A stretch of DNA of 64,000 bases from Pseudeuparius sepicola (Eukaryota; Arthropoda; Insecta; Coleoptera; Anthribidae). Every line of letters begins with the position of its first letter. Position 1 is the stretch's first letter. Both the position numbers and the translations under genes were made by a program. A model generated the notes under the pieces. The model worked only from the letters and a program-made list of their open reading frames with translations. It was not told the DNA's origin and did no database searches. Shown in pieces: positions 12,589 through 23,509 of this stretch. Where the stretch lies: positions 15,790,501 through 15,854,500 of the forward strand of contig OY987301.1 in assembly GCA_963920635.1 (NCBI GenBank), in the 5' to 3' direction.

Positions 12589-13451
12589 GACACTAGATGA
12601 CCCACTATCAGCACAAAGCACAAACACCAAAACGCCACACTATAACACTAAGACAAGACTAATACAAGGCTGATACAATTAGCTATATTTATAAGTATAA
12701 AAAAATACCTGCTTAAAATTGTATTTATATTATGAATTACGGTTGCAGGTATATACCTACTCCGACCCTCTACGAAATTTGAGGCATTTTATGGTCAAAG
12801 GGATAATGACAGTTTTATGGTAGGCAAAAGATCAATCGTGTAAATGCGTACGTACTATACTTACAAAATATTTTAGGAAATGAGTTTACCTGAGTTTGCC
12901 CAGGGTTCAGAAACGAAGACTCGTACAGATTCGTGTATTACCTATATGCCTAGCCTGGTCTCCATGTTTTTTAACACACGGCTCGGTTGACTTACATTGT
13001 GCCCGCTTGCCTCATAAACATTGGTAATAAACAGGCAAATGTTTAAAATAGGGAAACACTAATATTTGTGTTGTTTATTAGATATGACGGTAAAAGCTTC
13101 CTTAGTAGCGGATGTTTGTAGACTATAAAGAACGCCCATGTATGGACACTTTAAACTGGTTTCGTGTTAATGGTGAGGGATTTTTTCGAGTGATTGTGTG
13201 GCGCTGTTAGGCACCATGTGCACTTGAATTATCGATTGTTTACATTTTCATTCATGGGCTTTAACAGTAACTAGTCGACAAGAGTACTCTTTGTCTTGTT
13301 TGCTCATACTTAGGTGTTTAAGGCGACAGAATTTTTATATACCTACGTAACGTGTTAAGTCTACTTGCACTATTCATTCAAATGTTCAATATGCCAATAG
13401 TACCTACACGATTTTTTAACATGTAAGTACAACGTACTGCATACACTATAC

Positions 13452-13673
13452 CTATTTGTATCGAATGTTCTGTCTAGTTCATGAGTTTGTATTGTAACTA
13501 TAAACAATTACCATAACTATAGGTAATACCATTGTTTATAATAAACAAGGGTAATACTAACACTATTTGTATCGAATGTTCAGTCTAGTTCATGAGTTTG
13601 TATTGTAACTATAAACAATTACCATAACTATAGGTAATACCCTTGTTTATAATAAACAAGGGTAATACTAACA
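13452..13673. repeat. Two-copy tandem repeat, 111-bp period
   Basis: Units 13452-13562 and 13563-13673 differ at only a few positions. Each ends with a TTGTTTATAATAAACAA inverted repeat. The high identity suggests recent duplication. Confidence 0.85.
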
Positions 13674-14092
13674 CTATAATAAATAAATTCTATATAATCA
13701 CTGACAATACTCTACCACATTGTATAGAAGCTTATTGCTGCTGACTGTAAGAGACGTAATTTTTGATTTTTAGATTAGTTCTTATTTTATATGCGAGTTT
13801 TTATACTTTTAAAAATATAGTGGGACATCTGTGGGTAGATATCTCGGTAGATATACTGTGGTGGTATTGGTACACTTTTTGAAAAGTATCTACCCGACAT
13901 TCGACAATCAACGGCGTATCCAAGATTTATCTTTCCTGTCAAATTAAGACGATTTTGGCCTAGAAGAACCCCTATCGACAACTTTTTTATGTCGCTATCC
14001 ATTAATATAAATAGTGTTTTCGGTGCTTTGTTTGAGCTGATAGATTATAAACGTTTTACGAACATCCGTATACTCCATGTTGTACCCTTATT

Positions 14093-14780
14093 TATACAGT
14101 GTGTCCCAATTTGATACTGGAGACTTCAGAAATATATGAAGGGCAAGGAAAACAAATGGTCTATATTTTTTTATTGGTTGTCCCAAAGGAGAGTATCTCG
14201 TAGGCGGTGGTATTTGGATGGGGTAATTATTTACGACAAAATGTTATTAAAGAAACTTGTTCAGAATAAAAAACTGAGTAGATTTGCAAAATTTCAAAAG
14301 TCTAGGCCTACTTTGATTTTTAGCTTTTTCGTCTTTTTCTTCCACTTTTTTTCTTGGAAATGTGTCCTTTCTGGAGCTTTTACGTCAACATATTATTAAG
14401 GAAACTTTATTATCGTGAAAAAATAAAATTTTGACCTGAAAGCTTCAGAAAGGACACTTTTTTAAGAAAAAAGTGGGAGATAAATCTAAAATCAAAGTAG
14501 GCCTAGACTTTTGAAATTTTGCGAATCTACTTAGTTTTTCATTCCGAACAAGTTTTCTTAATAATATTTTCTCGTAAAAAAATATCTAATGGGGTTTTTT
14601 GAAAATTTGTTATTTTAAAAAATCATAGCCAGGCCATGAAATAATTACCCCATCCAAATACTACCGTCTTTGAGATACGCTCCCTTGGGACTACCAATAA
14701 AAAAAAATAGAGACCATTTGTTTTCCTTGCCCTTCATATATTTCCGAGGTGTCCAGTATCAAATTGGGACACACTGTATA
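14093..14780. mobile_element. Foldback element ending TATACAGTGTGTCCC
   Basis: The ends TATACAGTGTGTCCCAATTT and its mirror, next to TA, enclose two inverted arms of about 300 bp. The termini resemble those of the 2331-3064 element, but the interior is different. The plus-strand reading frame at 14136-14399 is arm sequence. Confidence 0.8.
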
Positions 14781-15250
14781 TAAACAAGGGTTGTACGTAT
14801 AAAATATCGACCGTCTTAAAAATTGCCATTAATGCTTGTACCCTAAGCGCCGTTTCACACAGACCTGTTGAAATATCGCTGTCGGAATCATAGGGAGGAG
14901 AAAAAATAACCTGTCCAGTTGTATAGTACCTAGATATTAGAGAAACAATACAGGTAGGTACCTAACTTAATTAGTAAATTCCATAAACAAAGGCCTGTTT
15001 ATGCTGTTTCCACTTATTACATTAGTGTTATAATGTCATATTTAAATTTGATACTCATATTTCATATCACGAAAGGAGATGTATGATGTATGTGCATGCC
15101 CTAATAATTATTATAATTATGTTTCCAGTTTCGTGAGACACTGGACGCTGGCCGTGTGAATTTTGTTTTCGTTTACTTATGGCGACTACTACCGATTTTA
15201 TTTGTCGGGTAGGCAAATGTGTGAAACGTTCCTATTTTAAGAGTTATAGT

Positions 15251-15623
15251 CTATCCAAGTTAGAGAGGCAGTGGATCAAAACATTGGCCACCACGTGACC
15301 TATTCTCTTATTGGTCTGGCCGTCATAAAATGTCAAGTGTTTACGTGGCGAGCAGATGGCAGGGCCCGCTCTTCCCTCAGTCGAGTTTCCTGCATATTTT
15401 AGATCGGATCGCGAGCAGTATATTCTGTAATTTTAATTTGCTACTTAATTTAAGGAAATTTATAGAGATCCACGAAAGGTAGAAACACAAATTTTAGAAC
15501 TTCTAAAAGAATTAGTTCAGAATTACAAGCCACTTGGAATCTCATATTAGTCCGACCCTGGTAATCGATCGCAAGGCGGTCATGTGACTTTGTTTATATC
15601 TACTACCGCTGTAACTTGGATAG
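15251..15623. mobile_element. Short DNA transposon-like element with 12-bp TIRs, copy 1
   Basis: CTATCCAAGTTA at 15251-15262 is mirrored exactly by TAACTTGGATAG at 15612-15623. The interior is nearly identical to 17576-17930. No coding capacity is visible. Confidence 0.65.
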
Positions 15624-15779
15624 TCTTTAGGTACCTATTCCAGTGTCACTCCGACGCGATACCCATACCGTTAATATCTGTGTGTGACACGGAGCTTAAA
15701 GGATTACCAATTTATTTGAGCATGGGGATGTCCGCAGGTAACCTTTTGAACGGTCGCGTAGGTAGGTACCGTCCCCGCA

Positions 15780-16220
15780 TTTTACACTTGCAGTAATTAA
15801 GCGCACCCCCCCTCAGGCTTTTTATAACGTGCCCTCTGGGACATGTCTCGTCGCCGTCAAACAATAATCATAAACAAGTGACTCACGGCCGGATGCACTC
15901 CACGGCACTCTAGATAAGAGCGGTGGTGCCCCGAGTGCTCGGTGGCGCCTGGCGCCAGAGCGGCGCGGTCCTTGTCTGACGACTTGGCGAATCGACTGTC
16001 GCCCCTCCGTCCTATCGACAACCGAAATAGCCCAAAACGGTCCCTTTCCCGGAACCGAGACGGGGGTAATTTTTAAGGCCACTTGGCGACGCTGCGCCGC
16101 CGGTCTATTTCGGTGAGCGGCGTCTGGCGGAGGTAGGTATTTGGCTTTTTTCGGGCTTCCTAGCAATTAGCACTTCTCGGTAGGGGCACACGGGAAAAAA
16201 CGTTTCGAGAGAAAGAGCGC
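15780..16220. promoter_or_regulatory. GC-rich intronic island with TGGCGCC pair
   Basis: This is the most GC-rich stretch of the intron. It contains GTGGCGCCTGGCGCCA at 15942-15957, followed by GAGCGGCG. TGGCGCC resembles the Brinker core (TGGCGYY), and GGCGCCA-N4-GGCG fits the Mad activating-element form GGCGCCANNNNGNCV known from Drosophila. No exon is supported. The long minus-strand frame at 15822-16166 is explained by high GC content. A regulatory role is inference. Confidence 0.4.
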
Positions 16221-16968
16221 CCGGTTGGACTTGCTCTGGTTTATACGGGGTGAGTTTTTCTCGATGCCCACTATGGGGATCTCGGCAACTGGCAGAGCTA
16301 GAACAAAGGTTAAATGGGGCAAGAATTGCAGTTTTGAATGCTCAATCTAATGCCCCTTTTGGATTTTTAAAAAAGTTCATGGCTTACTGATATTTTGAAA
16401 AGAGTGATTTTTGCTATTTCATCAGATCTCTGTAGCTCCGTTATTTCTGATTATACAGAAAAACTGTAGAGACAAAAATTGTAGATAATTTTGGACTTAA
16501 TAAGATAATCTAATCCAATTTTTTTATGTTGTTTGTGATTTTTGATATATGACATAAACTTGTGTTTTTTAAATGTAAATCATAGTTGGCTGTGGCCTTA
16601 TAAAATCGGCCATTTTTTGAGCTTTCCAAAGATATAATACTCAGCATAGTTATTATAAAAAATAAAAGAGCTAGGCTATGGCTAATTTTCTGATTTTTTT
16701 TTTAAATTTTCACATAGTCAGTCATGAAATATTTTCATAATTACGTTCTATTTTATAATTAGACATTGTACTTCAAACTTTCTAATATTTTGTTTTTAGC
16801 TGGTAACAAAATGTAACAAAATAAAACAAAAATTAAAAAACTTAAATTCAAACTATTTTTATTTTAAAAGGTCAACTTTTAAAATAAAAAAGATTTTCAA
16901 ACAATCCACCATTATTATTTATGAAAATATTGCATCTTTTTAAAGCTGAATTTGTCGCCTTTCTTAGA

Positions 16969-17150
16969 GAGCGCCTGTCAATATACTGTCAATTGTTTCT
17001 AAAACAGCTGCTCTTAATTCAACAATTGTCTCATACTTTATTTTGTACTTCCCCACAAAAAGAAATCCAAAACTGACAAATCGGGGAATCGGGGCTGCCA
17101 GGAAATAGGTCTATTTCTCCCTATCCAACTATTTGGATAGAGCTAATCTA
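16969..17150 (-). pseudogene. Tc1/mariner-type DDE transposase fragment
   Basis: The minus strand reads WIGRNRPISW followed by RFPDLSVLDFFLWG (about 17150-17070). This is the block around the second catalytic Asp in insect Tc1/mariner-like transposases (usual form PRSPDLxxLDFFLWG). A stop follows, and then in another frame YETIVELRAAVLETIDSIL, the helix that normally comes next. Frame break and stop make it a fossil. It sits at the centre of the 16242-18049 foldback. Confidence 0.65.
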
Positions 17151-17575
17151 GGTAATTTCTTACGGGCAAATAATTATGTGGTGAAGCTCCATCGTGATAA
17201 TTTTTGTTTTATTTTGTTACATTTTGTCACCAGCTAAAAATAATATATTTGAAAGTTTGAAGTATGTCTTATATAATAGAACGTAATTATGAAAATATGT
17301 CATGGCTGACTATTTTATTCTTTATAATAACTATGCCGAGTATTATAGGTTTGGAAAGCTAAAAAAAAAAGGCCGATTTGATAAGGCCACAGCCAACTAT
17401 GATTTACATTTAAAAACACAAGTTTATGTCATATCTCAAAAATCACAAACCACATAAAAAATTGGATTAGATTATCTTATTAAGCCCAAAATTATCTATA
17501 ATTTTTGTCTCAACAGTTTTTCTGTATAATCAGAAATAACGGAGCTATAGAGATCTGATGGAATAGCAAAAAATC

Positions 17576-17930
17576 AGGCAGTGGATCAAAACATTGACCT
17601 ATTCTCTTATTGGTCTGGCCGTCACAAAATGTGTAAAAGTGTTTACGCGGGGAGCAGAATGCAGGACCGGTTCTTCCCTCAGTCGAGTTTCCTGCATATT
17701 TTATTTTAGCAGTATATTCTGTAAATTTATTTTGCTACTTAATTTAAGGAAATTTATAAAAATCCACGAAAGGTAAAAACACAATTTTAGAACTTCTAAA
17801 AGAATTACATAGTTCTGAATTACAAGCCATTGGGAATCTCATATTAGTCAGACCCTGGTAATCGATCGCAATGCGGTCATGTGACTTTGTTTATATCTAC
17901 TGCCGCTGTAACTTGGATAGACTTGGATAG
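17576..17930. mobile_element. Second copy of the CTATCCAAGTTA element, nested
   Basis: This is nearly identical to 15251-15623 from GGCAGTGGATCAAAACATTG to TAACTTGGATAG, with small indels. It starts inside the right arm of the 16242-18049 foldback, so it inserted there after that element. The left TIR is missing or lost at the junction, while the right TIR is present and followed by a short ACTTGGATAG duplication. Confidence 0.7.
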
Positions 17931-18049
17931 GCATTGGGCATTAGATTGAGCATTCAAAAATTGCAAATCTTTCCCCATTTAACCTTTGTTCTAGCTCTGC
18001 TAGTTTCCGAGATCCCCATAGTGGACATCGAAAAAACTCACCCTGTATA

Positions 18050-19654
18050 CTACACGATGTTTGAGATGACATTTTGGCTTTGGCTTATCAGTACTTATTT
18101 ACAATATTAAAATGATATATTAGTACTTGAGTTATAAAAAATCTTTGGAAAAATTTCTGGAATTACATTTTTTGACATGACATTTGCAGCTTCCAAAATA
18201 TGGCATGGTGCACGATTTGTGTATCGTGCCATGGTGTCGATTCTATTATAATATTGCCGCTGGAACTATCAATTTTTGTTAAAAAATTAAAATCTGGTAA
18301 GTTTTATTTGAGTGCGCTATACACTATACACCTATCTAGATGATTGGAAACACCATGGCATAGGTATGTTTTTTCTTGCAATTTACGAGTAAACAGGATT
18401 CTCAAAATAACATAAATAGATACGTCAATCCAACAACTCACACCTGAAAAAATCTCAACATTTCCTGCAAAAAATCGTTTCCAAGAACGACGCGAACATT
18501 TGTTACTGGCGTGATGCAAAATCATGTTGGCTACCAAGAAATTATTATAATTAGTAGAAACTCGAACACAATGTATCACTAGCGCCAGGATATCGAGCGC
18601 AGCAACAATTTTAGTTTATCAAGGTCGGTGACCTAGTATTTTACAAAAGGCTACAACAAGCGCTACTTATAAATATAATGTTTTGAATTGCTAATTGGCT
18701 GTTTTGATCTGTTGGCTTCCTATCTGTCTTTCTCTAACTTGGATTTATAGGGACAAATCTTGCCTTCGATCTCAGAGTCGTCTAGACTTTATCGGAAAGA
18801 AGAAAAACAGTAGGCAGGTACGTACTAATAAAGGATCAGTTATTAGTTTCGAAGTACACTGAGACCAAGTTCAACCATAGACTACAAAAATATTATACAT
18901 CAGTACTTTGATATAAAACAAAAAAAAATAATATCAACAACAAGAGAAGAGTTTAAACGGATTCAAAATTGAATATTCGTTAAAATCACAGATTAAATTA
19001 ACACAAAATCGCATTGCCAATCAAAAACACTTACCTACCGGTTACTCTGAGACCACACAGGACAATGTCCAATCCCACTCATGAAACCCGATCTCTATTG
19101 TCACGCCCGCTTCTGAATCCTGACTGCTAGGACGTTTGATCACAATCTTTCACACACGGACGATCGGCTTTAAAAAATGGCGAGGAGCCACGGCTATATT
19201 TCTCCGATATGCATATAGGGTTACGGTCCCCATTACGGATTAAGTTTTTGTAAACAATTTCGGCCTGGCTACTAAATCCCGGCCCGCGGCTAGCCGCGGG
19301 TGGCTAACAAGACGAATAAAAAAATCATAAAGGCGAGTCGAGAGGTCTACAAGGGGCACACAATGAGATATGTCCATTGTTGCCGTGTCAACGGGAGACC
19401 GCTTGGGATTCTTTGGGACCCGCCGCGCGGACGCCGGTCAACTGCTCTAGAAGGGTAGAGCGGAGAGTGGTTCGAGGCATTGTTAATAATAGAATGTCAT
19501 TATAGAACTGCCCATAGATTAGATATTACTTGGAACTGACAAATGGAATCAGTTATTTAATAATAATACGATTTATTTGCAATTTTTGCACAGTAATTTA
19601 CAAAATTATAAAAATAAAATAATTTCTACAGAGTTGCAAATATTGTCTGAAAAA
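18050..19654. other. Intronic stretch with a GC-rich island at 19060-19480
   Basis: A short imperfect hairpin (ATGGTGCACGAT and ATCGTGCCAT) lies at 18204-18233. The stretch 19060-19480 is GC-rich and non-repetitive, with a CCCGCGGCTAGCCGCGGG palindrome near 19281-19300, an ATAAAAAAATCATAAA caudal/Hox-like segment and a CCATTGT Sox-like core. It looks like a regulatory island, but this is compositional inference. No exon is seen. Confidence 0.35.
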
Positions 19655-20975
19655 CAATTATATGTCGCAGTCTCGTCTCATATTACAAAAACATCCTGTA
19701 GTTGTAGCCTGCCGCACGACTACGGTACGACGTTAAAAGAGCTAAAAATAAACAGACTACACCCCCAGTATTAATGCGCCGATCGCATTTCTATCGTCAT
19801 TGCGGTTGGAAGTATGTGATGAGATTGCACCCTAATGTGTAGGGTAGGACTTAATTTTTAATTCAATTTTCTTTTGTTTTTTAACACAAAAAGAAGGGCG
19901 AGGATTTATAATAGTAATAATCTTAGATATATGTCGTTTTTCGAATTGTTTGTTGAATTACAAATTCCTATTAATTATTATAAGATGCTTGGCTGGAATT
20001 TTTCTATTAACAAGTGAATAAAGTATTTTTCTTTTCTTAATCGGCAGTGAAAAGTGTCCCAAAATCGTCATTAAAAGCTCAGAAATCGGCACTGAAGTAA
20101 CCCATTATTGTACGATTTTTTCAATAAGTAGGCCTTGGCGAGATGTAAACATCAAACGCCAGACGCGGAGCCATCGCCCGTCAAAAGTGACCAAATATTC
20201 AAAACCCGGCCAATAAAGGCCCATTTAATTATTCGTACACATTGCGAAATTGTTACCTATTGCAGCGCAATCATATTTTAGTAGGTTTGAATATCAATAG
20301 ATTTATTATGGAGGCTGCACAACAAGCAGCAGTTTGGTTTTTCTGTTCGAAGCCGCCGTCTCTTTGTCATACTTGACCTAGGTAGAGCGATCGTCAAAGT
20401 CAAGCAACGCCGCGCGTATTCGGTTCATGGACGGGTGATCCCTTATTATTATCTTCTTGCCTAATAAAACATTTTTTTTTCCGATTTCAATAAAATATAA
20501 TATGTGCCTCGGTACTGAAGTTCTTTTTATGACTCATGTGGTTTATTTGCCTCGGCCAGAGGCCTTGGCAACTAAATTCCACATGAGTCATAAAAAGTTG
20601 AACTTTAGTGCCTTGGTACATAAATAACTATTATTTCAATTATAATATTATATCTAATTATTATAAATTATATTGAGGGAGATTGACCCTAAGTTCCTTT
20701 AAACATCTACAGGGTGTTTTTGTAATATGATGATGATGATATAAAAACAAAACAAAATTTAATTAAAAATTAAATCCCATCCTACACATTAGGGTGCAAT
20801 CTCATCACATACTTCCAACCACTGACGATAGAAATGCGATCGGCGATCGGGGTATTAATACTGGGGGTATAGTCTGTTTATTTTTAGCTCTTTTAACGTC
20901 GTACCGTAGTCTTGCAGCAGGCTACAACTACAGGGTGTTTTTGTAATATTTCGACGAGACTGCTCATATAATTAT
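19655..20975. mobile_element. Foldback element interrupted by a composite repeat
   Basis: The left arm (19655 to about 19880) and the right arm (about 20740-20975) are mirror copies including CTGTAGTTGTAGCCTGC and CTACACATTAGGGTGCAATC. The centre, about 20040-20632, is the composite repeat described separately, which also occurs without these arms at 24600 and 49609. A TGATGATGATGAT microsatellite lies at 20731-20742. Confidence 0.7.
20040..20632 (+). repeat. Composite interspersed repeat A, copy 1
   Basis: This runs from TCGGCAGTGAAAAGTGTCCC through GCCTTGGCGAGATGTAAACA and TATGGAGGCTGCACAACAAG to CCTAATAAAAC. A 130-bp foldback follows at 20503-20632 (arms TTTTTATGACTCATGTGG and CCACATGAGTCATAAAAA, tip GCCTCGGCCAGAGGC). 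The same order of modules recurs at 24600-25012 with an internal deletion, so the two parts travel as one unit. The origin (LINE tail, SINE or LTR fragment) is not recognisable. Confidence 0.7.
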
Positions 20976-21339
20976 GATCAACCTTCCTTATACGTAAGTC
21001 GATTGATCTTATAATTATAAATTGATCTAAGATCTGCACCTCGAGACCTAATATTTATGCAACATTTTGTTTTGTTCGTCAGTAAACTACGCATACCTAC
21101 ACAAAATACATAATACCTAACACATGGATTTGCTAAAGTACCTAGTGGCTTTTCCAAATATCGAAATTACCCGAAAACATAGCCCTTTTTAAATTCAATT
21201 TAAATATTTCTGGTTTCAGGCACTTCGGATCTATTGGAATACCATTGTATAGTGTATAAATGTAAATCCCGGTAGACAATTAAAAAAAAAATGGACGGTT
21301 CTCACCCCCATACAATCGGATCAAAACAATCAAAAGCCA

Positions 21340-21720
21340 ACTTTCTTTGAACTCTGCGACTAAATTATTCACCACTCGACCGCTGGGACTCTCAACGTCT
21401 TTATTTACTCATCGATCATTCTTATCGATCGTCAGTCCGCCTGGACCAATTGACCGGCTCCCATCTCAGCACGTCCGAAGAAGGGGCCCGAGCCCAGGCA
21501 TTCTCCGAGAGCCGAACGGTTTATTTACCATGGGCCGAAGATAAACCACTCGGGTCCTTTATTTCTACCAAATCGACTCACGAAAGCGGCTACTTGAATC
21601 AATCTGTCAAGGCGGACGTATAAATAAACCTTACGAGCTTTGTGGGGGTCTCATTCGAGTAGCGGTCGGTGTAAATTGGCGCAAGCAGATGACTAAGTAA
21701 CTTTGGGGATCGGTGCGAAG
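21340..21720. promoter_or_regulatory. Candidate enhancer with three forkhead-type sites
   Basis: This is a GC-richer, non-repetitive island. TTTATTTAC at 21400-21408, GTTTATTTAC at 21519-21528 and the inverted TAAATAAAC at 21621-21629 all match the Fox core (R)TAAAYA. Two TATCGAT/ATCGATC motifs lie at 21411-21430. The plus-strand frame at 21347-21544 lacks domain content. Regulatory function is inference. Confidence 0.35.
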
Positions 21721-21989
21721 ACTTTAATTGCAACAAGTAGTTGAAACATTGATATTAGACCATTGAATTGGTAAATAGTATGGAATGAGTCCAGAAAGAG
21801 AAATTGACAGCCAAACTTTGAGTAAGTGAAAAAACAAATAAATCATCTGATTCAGTTTTTATTTTCAGGTTTTCAGAGAACCTCTCTGTTTCTTTAGAAG
21901 GATTTTTGAAAGTTTCATTTTTGTGAAAAGCTGCTAAACGCTAAACTCCTTTTCCAGTATAATAATAGTAATAATAATAATTATTATTA

Positions 21990-22941
21990 TTTCCGCAGGC
22001 AGGCCAACAGCTCCACACTACATAATGCTATATGCGGAGCAACGTCTCAACACCGCTACGTCTGAAGGAACACGAGCATCAAAATCACCATCGAACCGAC
22101 AACGATAAACTACTGAGGTGGTTGGAGAAGCCGCTGAACGGGAGGCATCCTAATGAGGTTTTAACCAGGAACATGTCGACAAGTTAGCGTCGAACTATTG
22201 GCTGACCTCGGGACGAATCTTCCCCGAAACGGAAGGCTTCTTACTGGCCATACAAGATCAGGTTATACCAACTCGCAACTAACTAAAATTCATTGTAGCA
22301 GATACGCGTGCCAAACTTCAGAAACAATCCAGCACATAACAGGAGGATGTCAGATGTTCGCATCAACGGAATATAAGGAACGACACGATTCGGTTGCCAA
22401 GATCTTGCACCAGGAACTGGCGGAAAAACTGCTGCTTGTGCAGGCAGAGAGGGTCCCATATTACAGCTACACACCGGAGCCTGTTCTTGAAAACAGCAAC
22501 TACAAGATGTACTGGGATCGTACAGTTCTTACAGATCAACGAGTTGCCCATAACAGGCCAGACCTTATAATAGTTGATAAAATTTCCAGGAAGACAACTC
22601 TGATTGATGTGGCTATCCCAAACAACAACAACCTGCGTGTAAAACCGGTCGAGAAGATCGCGAAATACAGAGACTTAGAAGAGCGAATTAGAAGGCAATG
22701 GGAAATGGAAAACGTTTGGACGGTTCCAATCATCATGTCAACCACTGGTGTTATACCAAAAAGTTTGCTGAGAAACATCAAAGAGCTGGGTCTAACTGAT
22801 AATCTTTACAGGTCCATGCAGAAAGCGGTCCTACTTGCGACAGCCCGAACAGTCAGGAAATTCATGGGGAGTGCAGGAACGTCCAACAAATATATTTTTA
22901 AGTATCCTGATTTTAATAATTTTATTAAAAAATCGCTTTGA
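21990..22941 (+). pseudogene. R2-type non-LTR retrotransposon, 3' end of ORF, frameshifted
   Basis: This is the C-terminal part of a reverse-transcriptase polyprotein with a restriction-like endonuclease. From about 22106, one frame reads LLRWLEKPLNGRHPNEV. At about 22163 the homology moves to a second frame (NQEHVDKLASNYWLTSGRIF, then ETEGFLLAIQDQV), with a stop near 22283. At about 22300 it moves to a third, which stays open to the TGA at 22939-22941. That last frame carries a C-x(n)-H-x4-C finger (CQTSETIQHITGGC) and the endonuclease signature RPDLIIVDKISRKTTLIDVA (PD followed by D at the expected spacing). The ATG at 22198 is internal and out of frame with the homology around it, so it is not a real start. 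The element is 5'-truncated and dead. No poly(A) tail is obvious after the stop. Confidence 0.8.
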
Positions 22942-23267
22942 TTAAAATCATTATTTTAATCACGATGTTAATCAACTGATTCAAATCATCTCAACCCTGG
23001 TGTGTGTTGTTTTTGTTGTGTCATTGACTGTTTAGTTTTAATACAAGCTAAGTAGATACATAAAAAATTTATTTAAATCAAAACTTGAACACCTTTGTAT
23101 ATCAATTTTTCTCTCTTTCGCCGAAAAAAAAAAGGAATAATTATTTAAGACTTACAGAAATATATTTTTTATATCGGCAGGAACATTTTGCAATAAATTA
23201 TTGTTCTGAAAATTAAAATGGAAATGGAGAAGAACTTTCATACGTATAGGACGTAGACCAATGGACA

Positions 23268-23509
23268 TGAAAGAAAGAAAATCGGACATCATTTCGGAGG
23301 AAATTGGAGAGTATTTTCTGTGGTACGGCGTGAACGAAGGCTTCTCCGTTCAGCTACTATACAAACAGACCGACTTAATTTCAACGGTTCAGCGTAGTGT
23401 AGTGGTAGAACGTTCGCCTAGCAAGCGATAGGTCCCGGGTTCGACCCCCGGCGCTGACAGAAAATCCTTTTTAATTTTTCTGAAATGATGTCCGATTTTC
23501 TTTCTTTCA
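23268..23509. mobile_element. 242-bp inverted-repeat cassette carrying a tRNA-like gene
   Basis: 28-bp arms at 23268-23295 and 23482-23509 are perfect complements (left arm starts TGAAAGAAAGAAAATCGG). The tRNA-like gene lies between them, closer to the right arm. The outer flanks show no clear target duplication. It could be a MITE that captured a tRNA gene, or a tRNA-derived element. Confidence 0.6.
23388..23459 (+). tRNA. tRNA-like gene, anticodon AGC (Ala by decoding)
   Basis: A 72-nt cloverleaf can be drawn. The acceptor is TTCAGCG with CGCTGAC plus discriminator A, and pair 1-72 is mismatched. The D arm has an A box TAGTGTAGTGG. The anticodon stem TTCGC/GCGAT has its outer pair mismatched, with loop CTAGCAA giving anticodon AGC. 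The T arm CCGGG-TTCGACC-CCCGG contains a good B box. A T-rich stretch soon after (TTTTTAATTTTT, 23468-23479) could stop Pol III. Pair 3-70 is C-G, not the G-U that alanyl-tRNA synthetase normally requires, so charging with alanine is doubtful. It is either a tRNA-derived mobile sequence or a decaying gene. Confidence 0.55.

Larger units (their letters stand above)
16242..18049. mobile_element. Large foldback element containing a transposase fossil
   Basis: The ends are TATACGGGGTGAGTTTTTCTC and its mirror ending CACCCTGTATA. The arms extend for about 600 bp on each side, although the right arm is split by the 17576-17930 insertion. The central part holds the transposase fragment at 16969-17150. 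This is the only ACAGGGTG-type foldback in the window where a protein remnant is visible, so it hints at the autonomous source of at least this family. Confidence 0.8.

Noticed and set aside
15822..16166. 114-aa minus-strand open frame
   Set aside because: It lies wholly in a GC-rich island, where stop codons are rare by composition. It has no domain, no signal and no splice context.
22283..22781. Minus-strand frames opposite the R2-type fragment
   Set aside because: They are shadows of the plus-strand retrotransposon frame.
23388..23459. Ordinary alanine tRNA gene
   Set aside because: It lacks the G3-U70 pair and has mismatches at 1-72 and 27-43, so it is recorded as tRNA-like.
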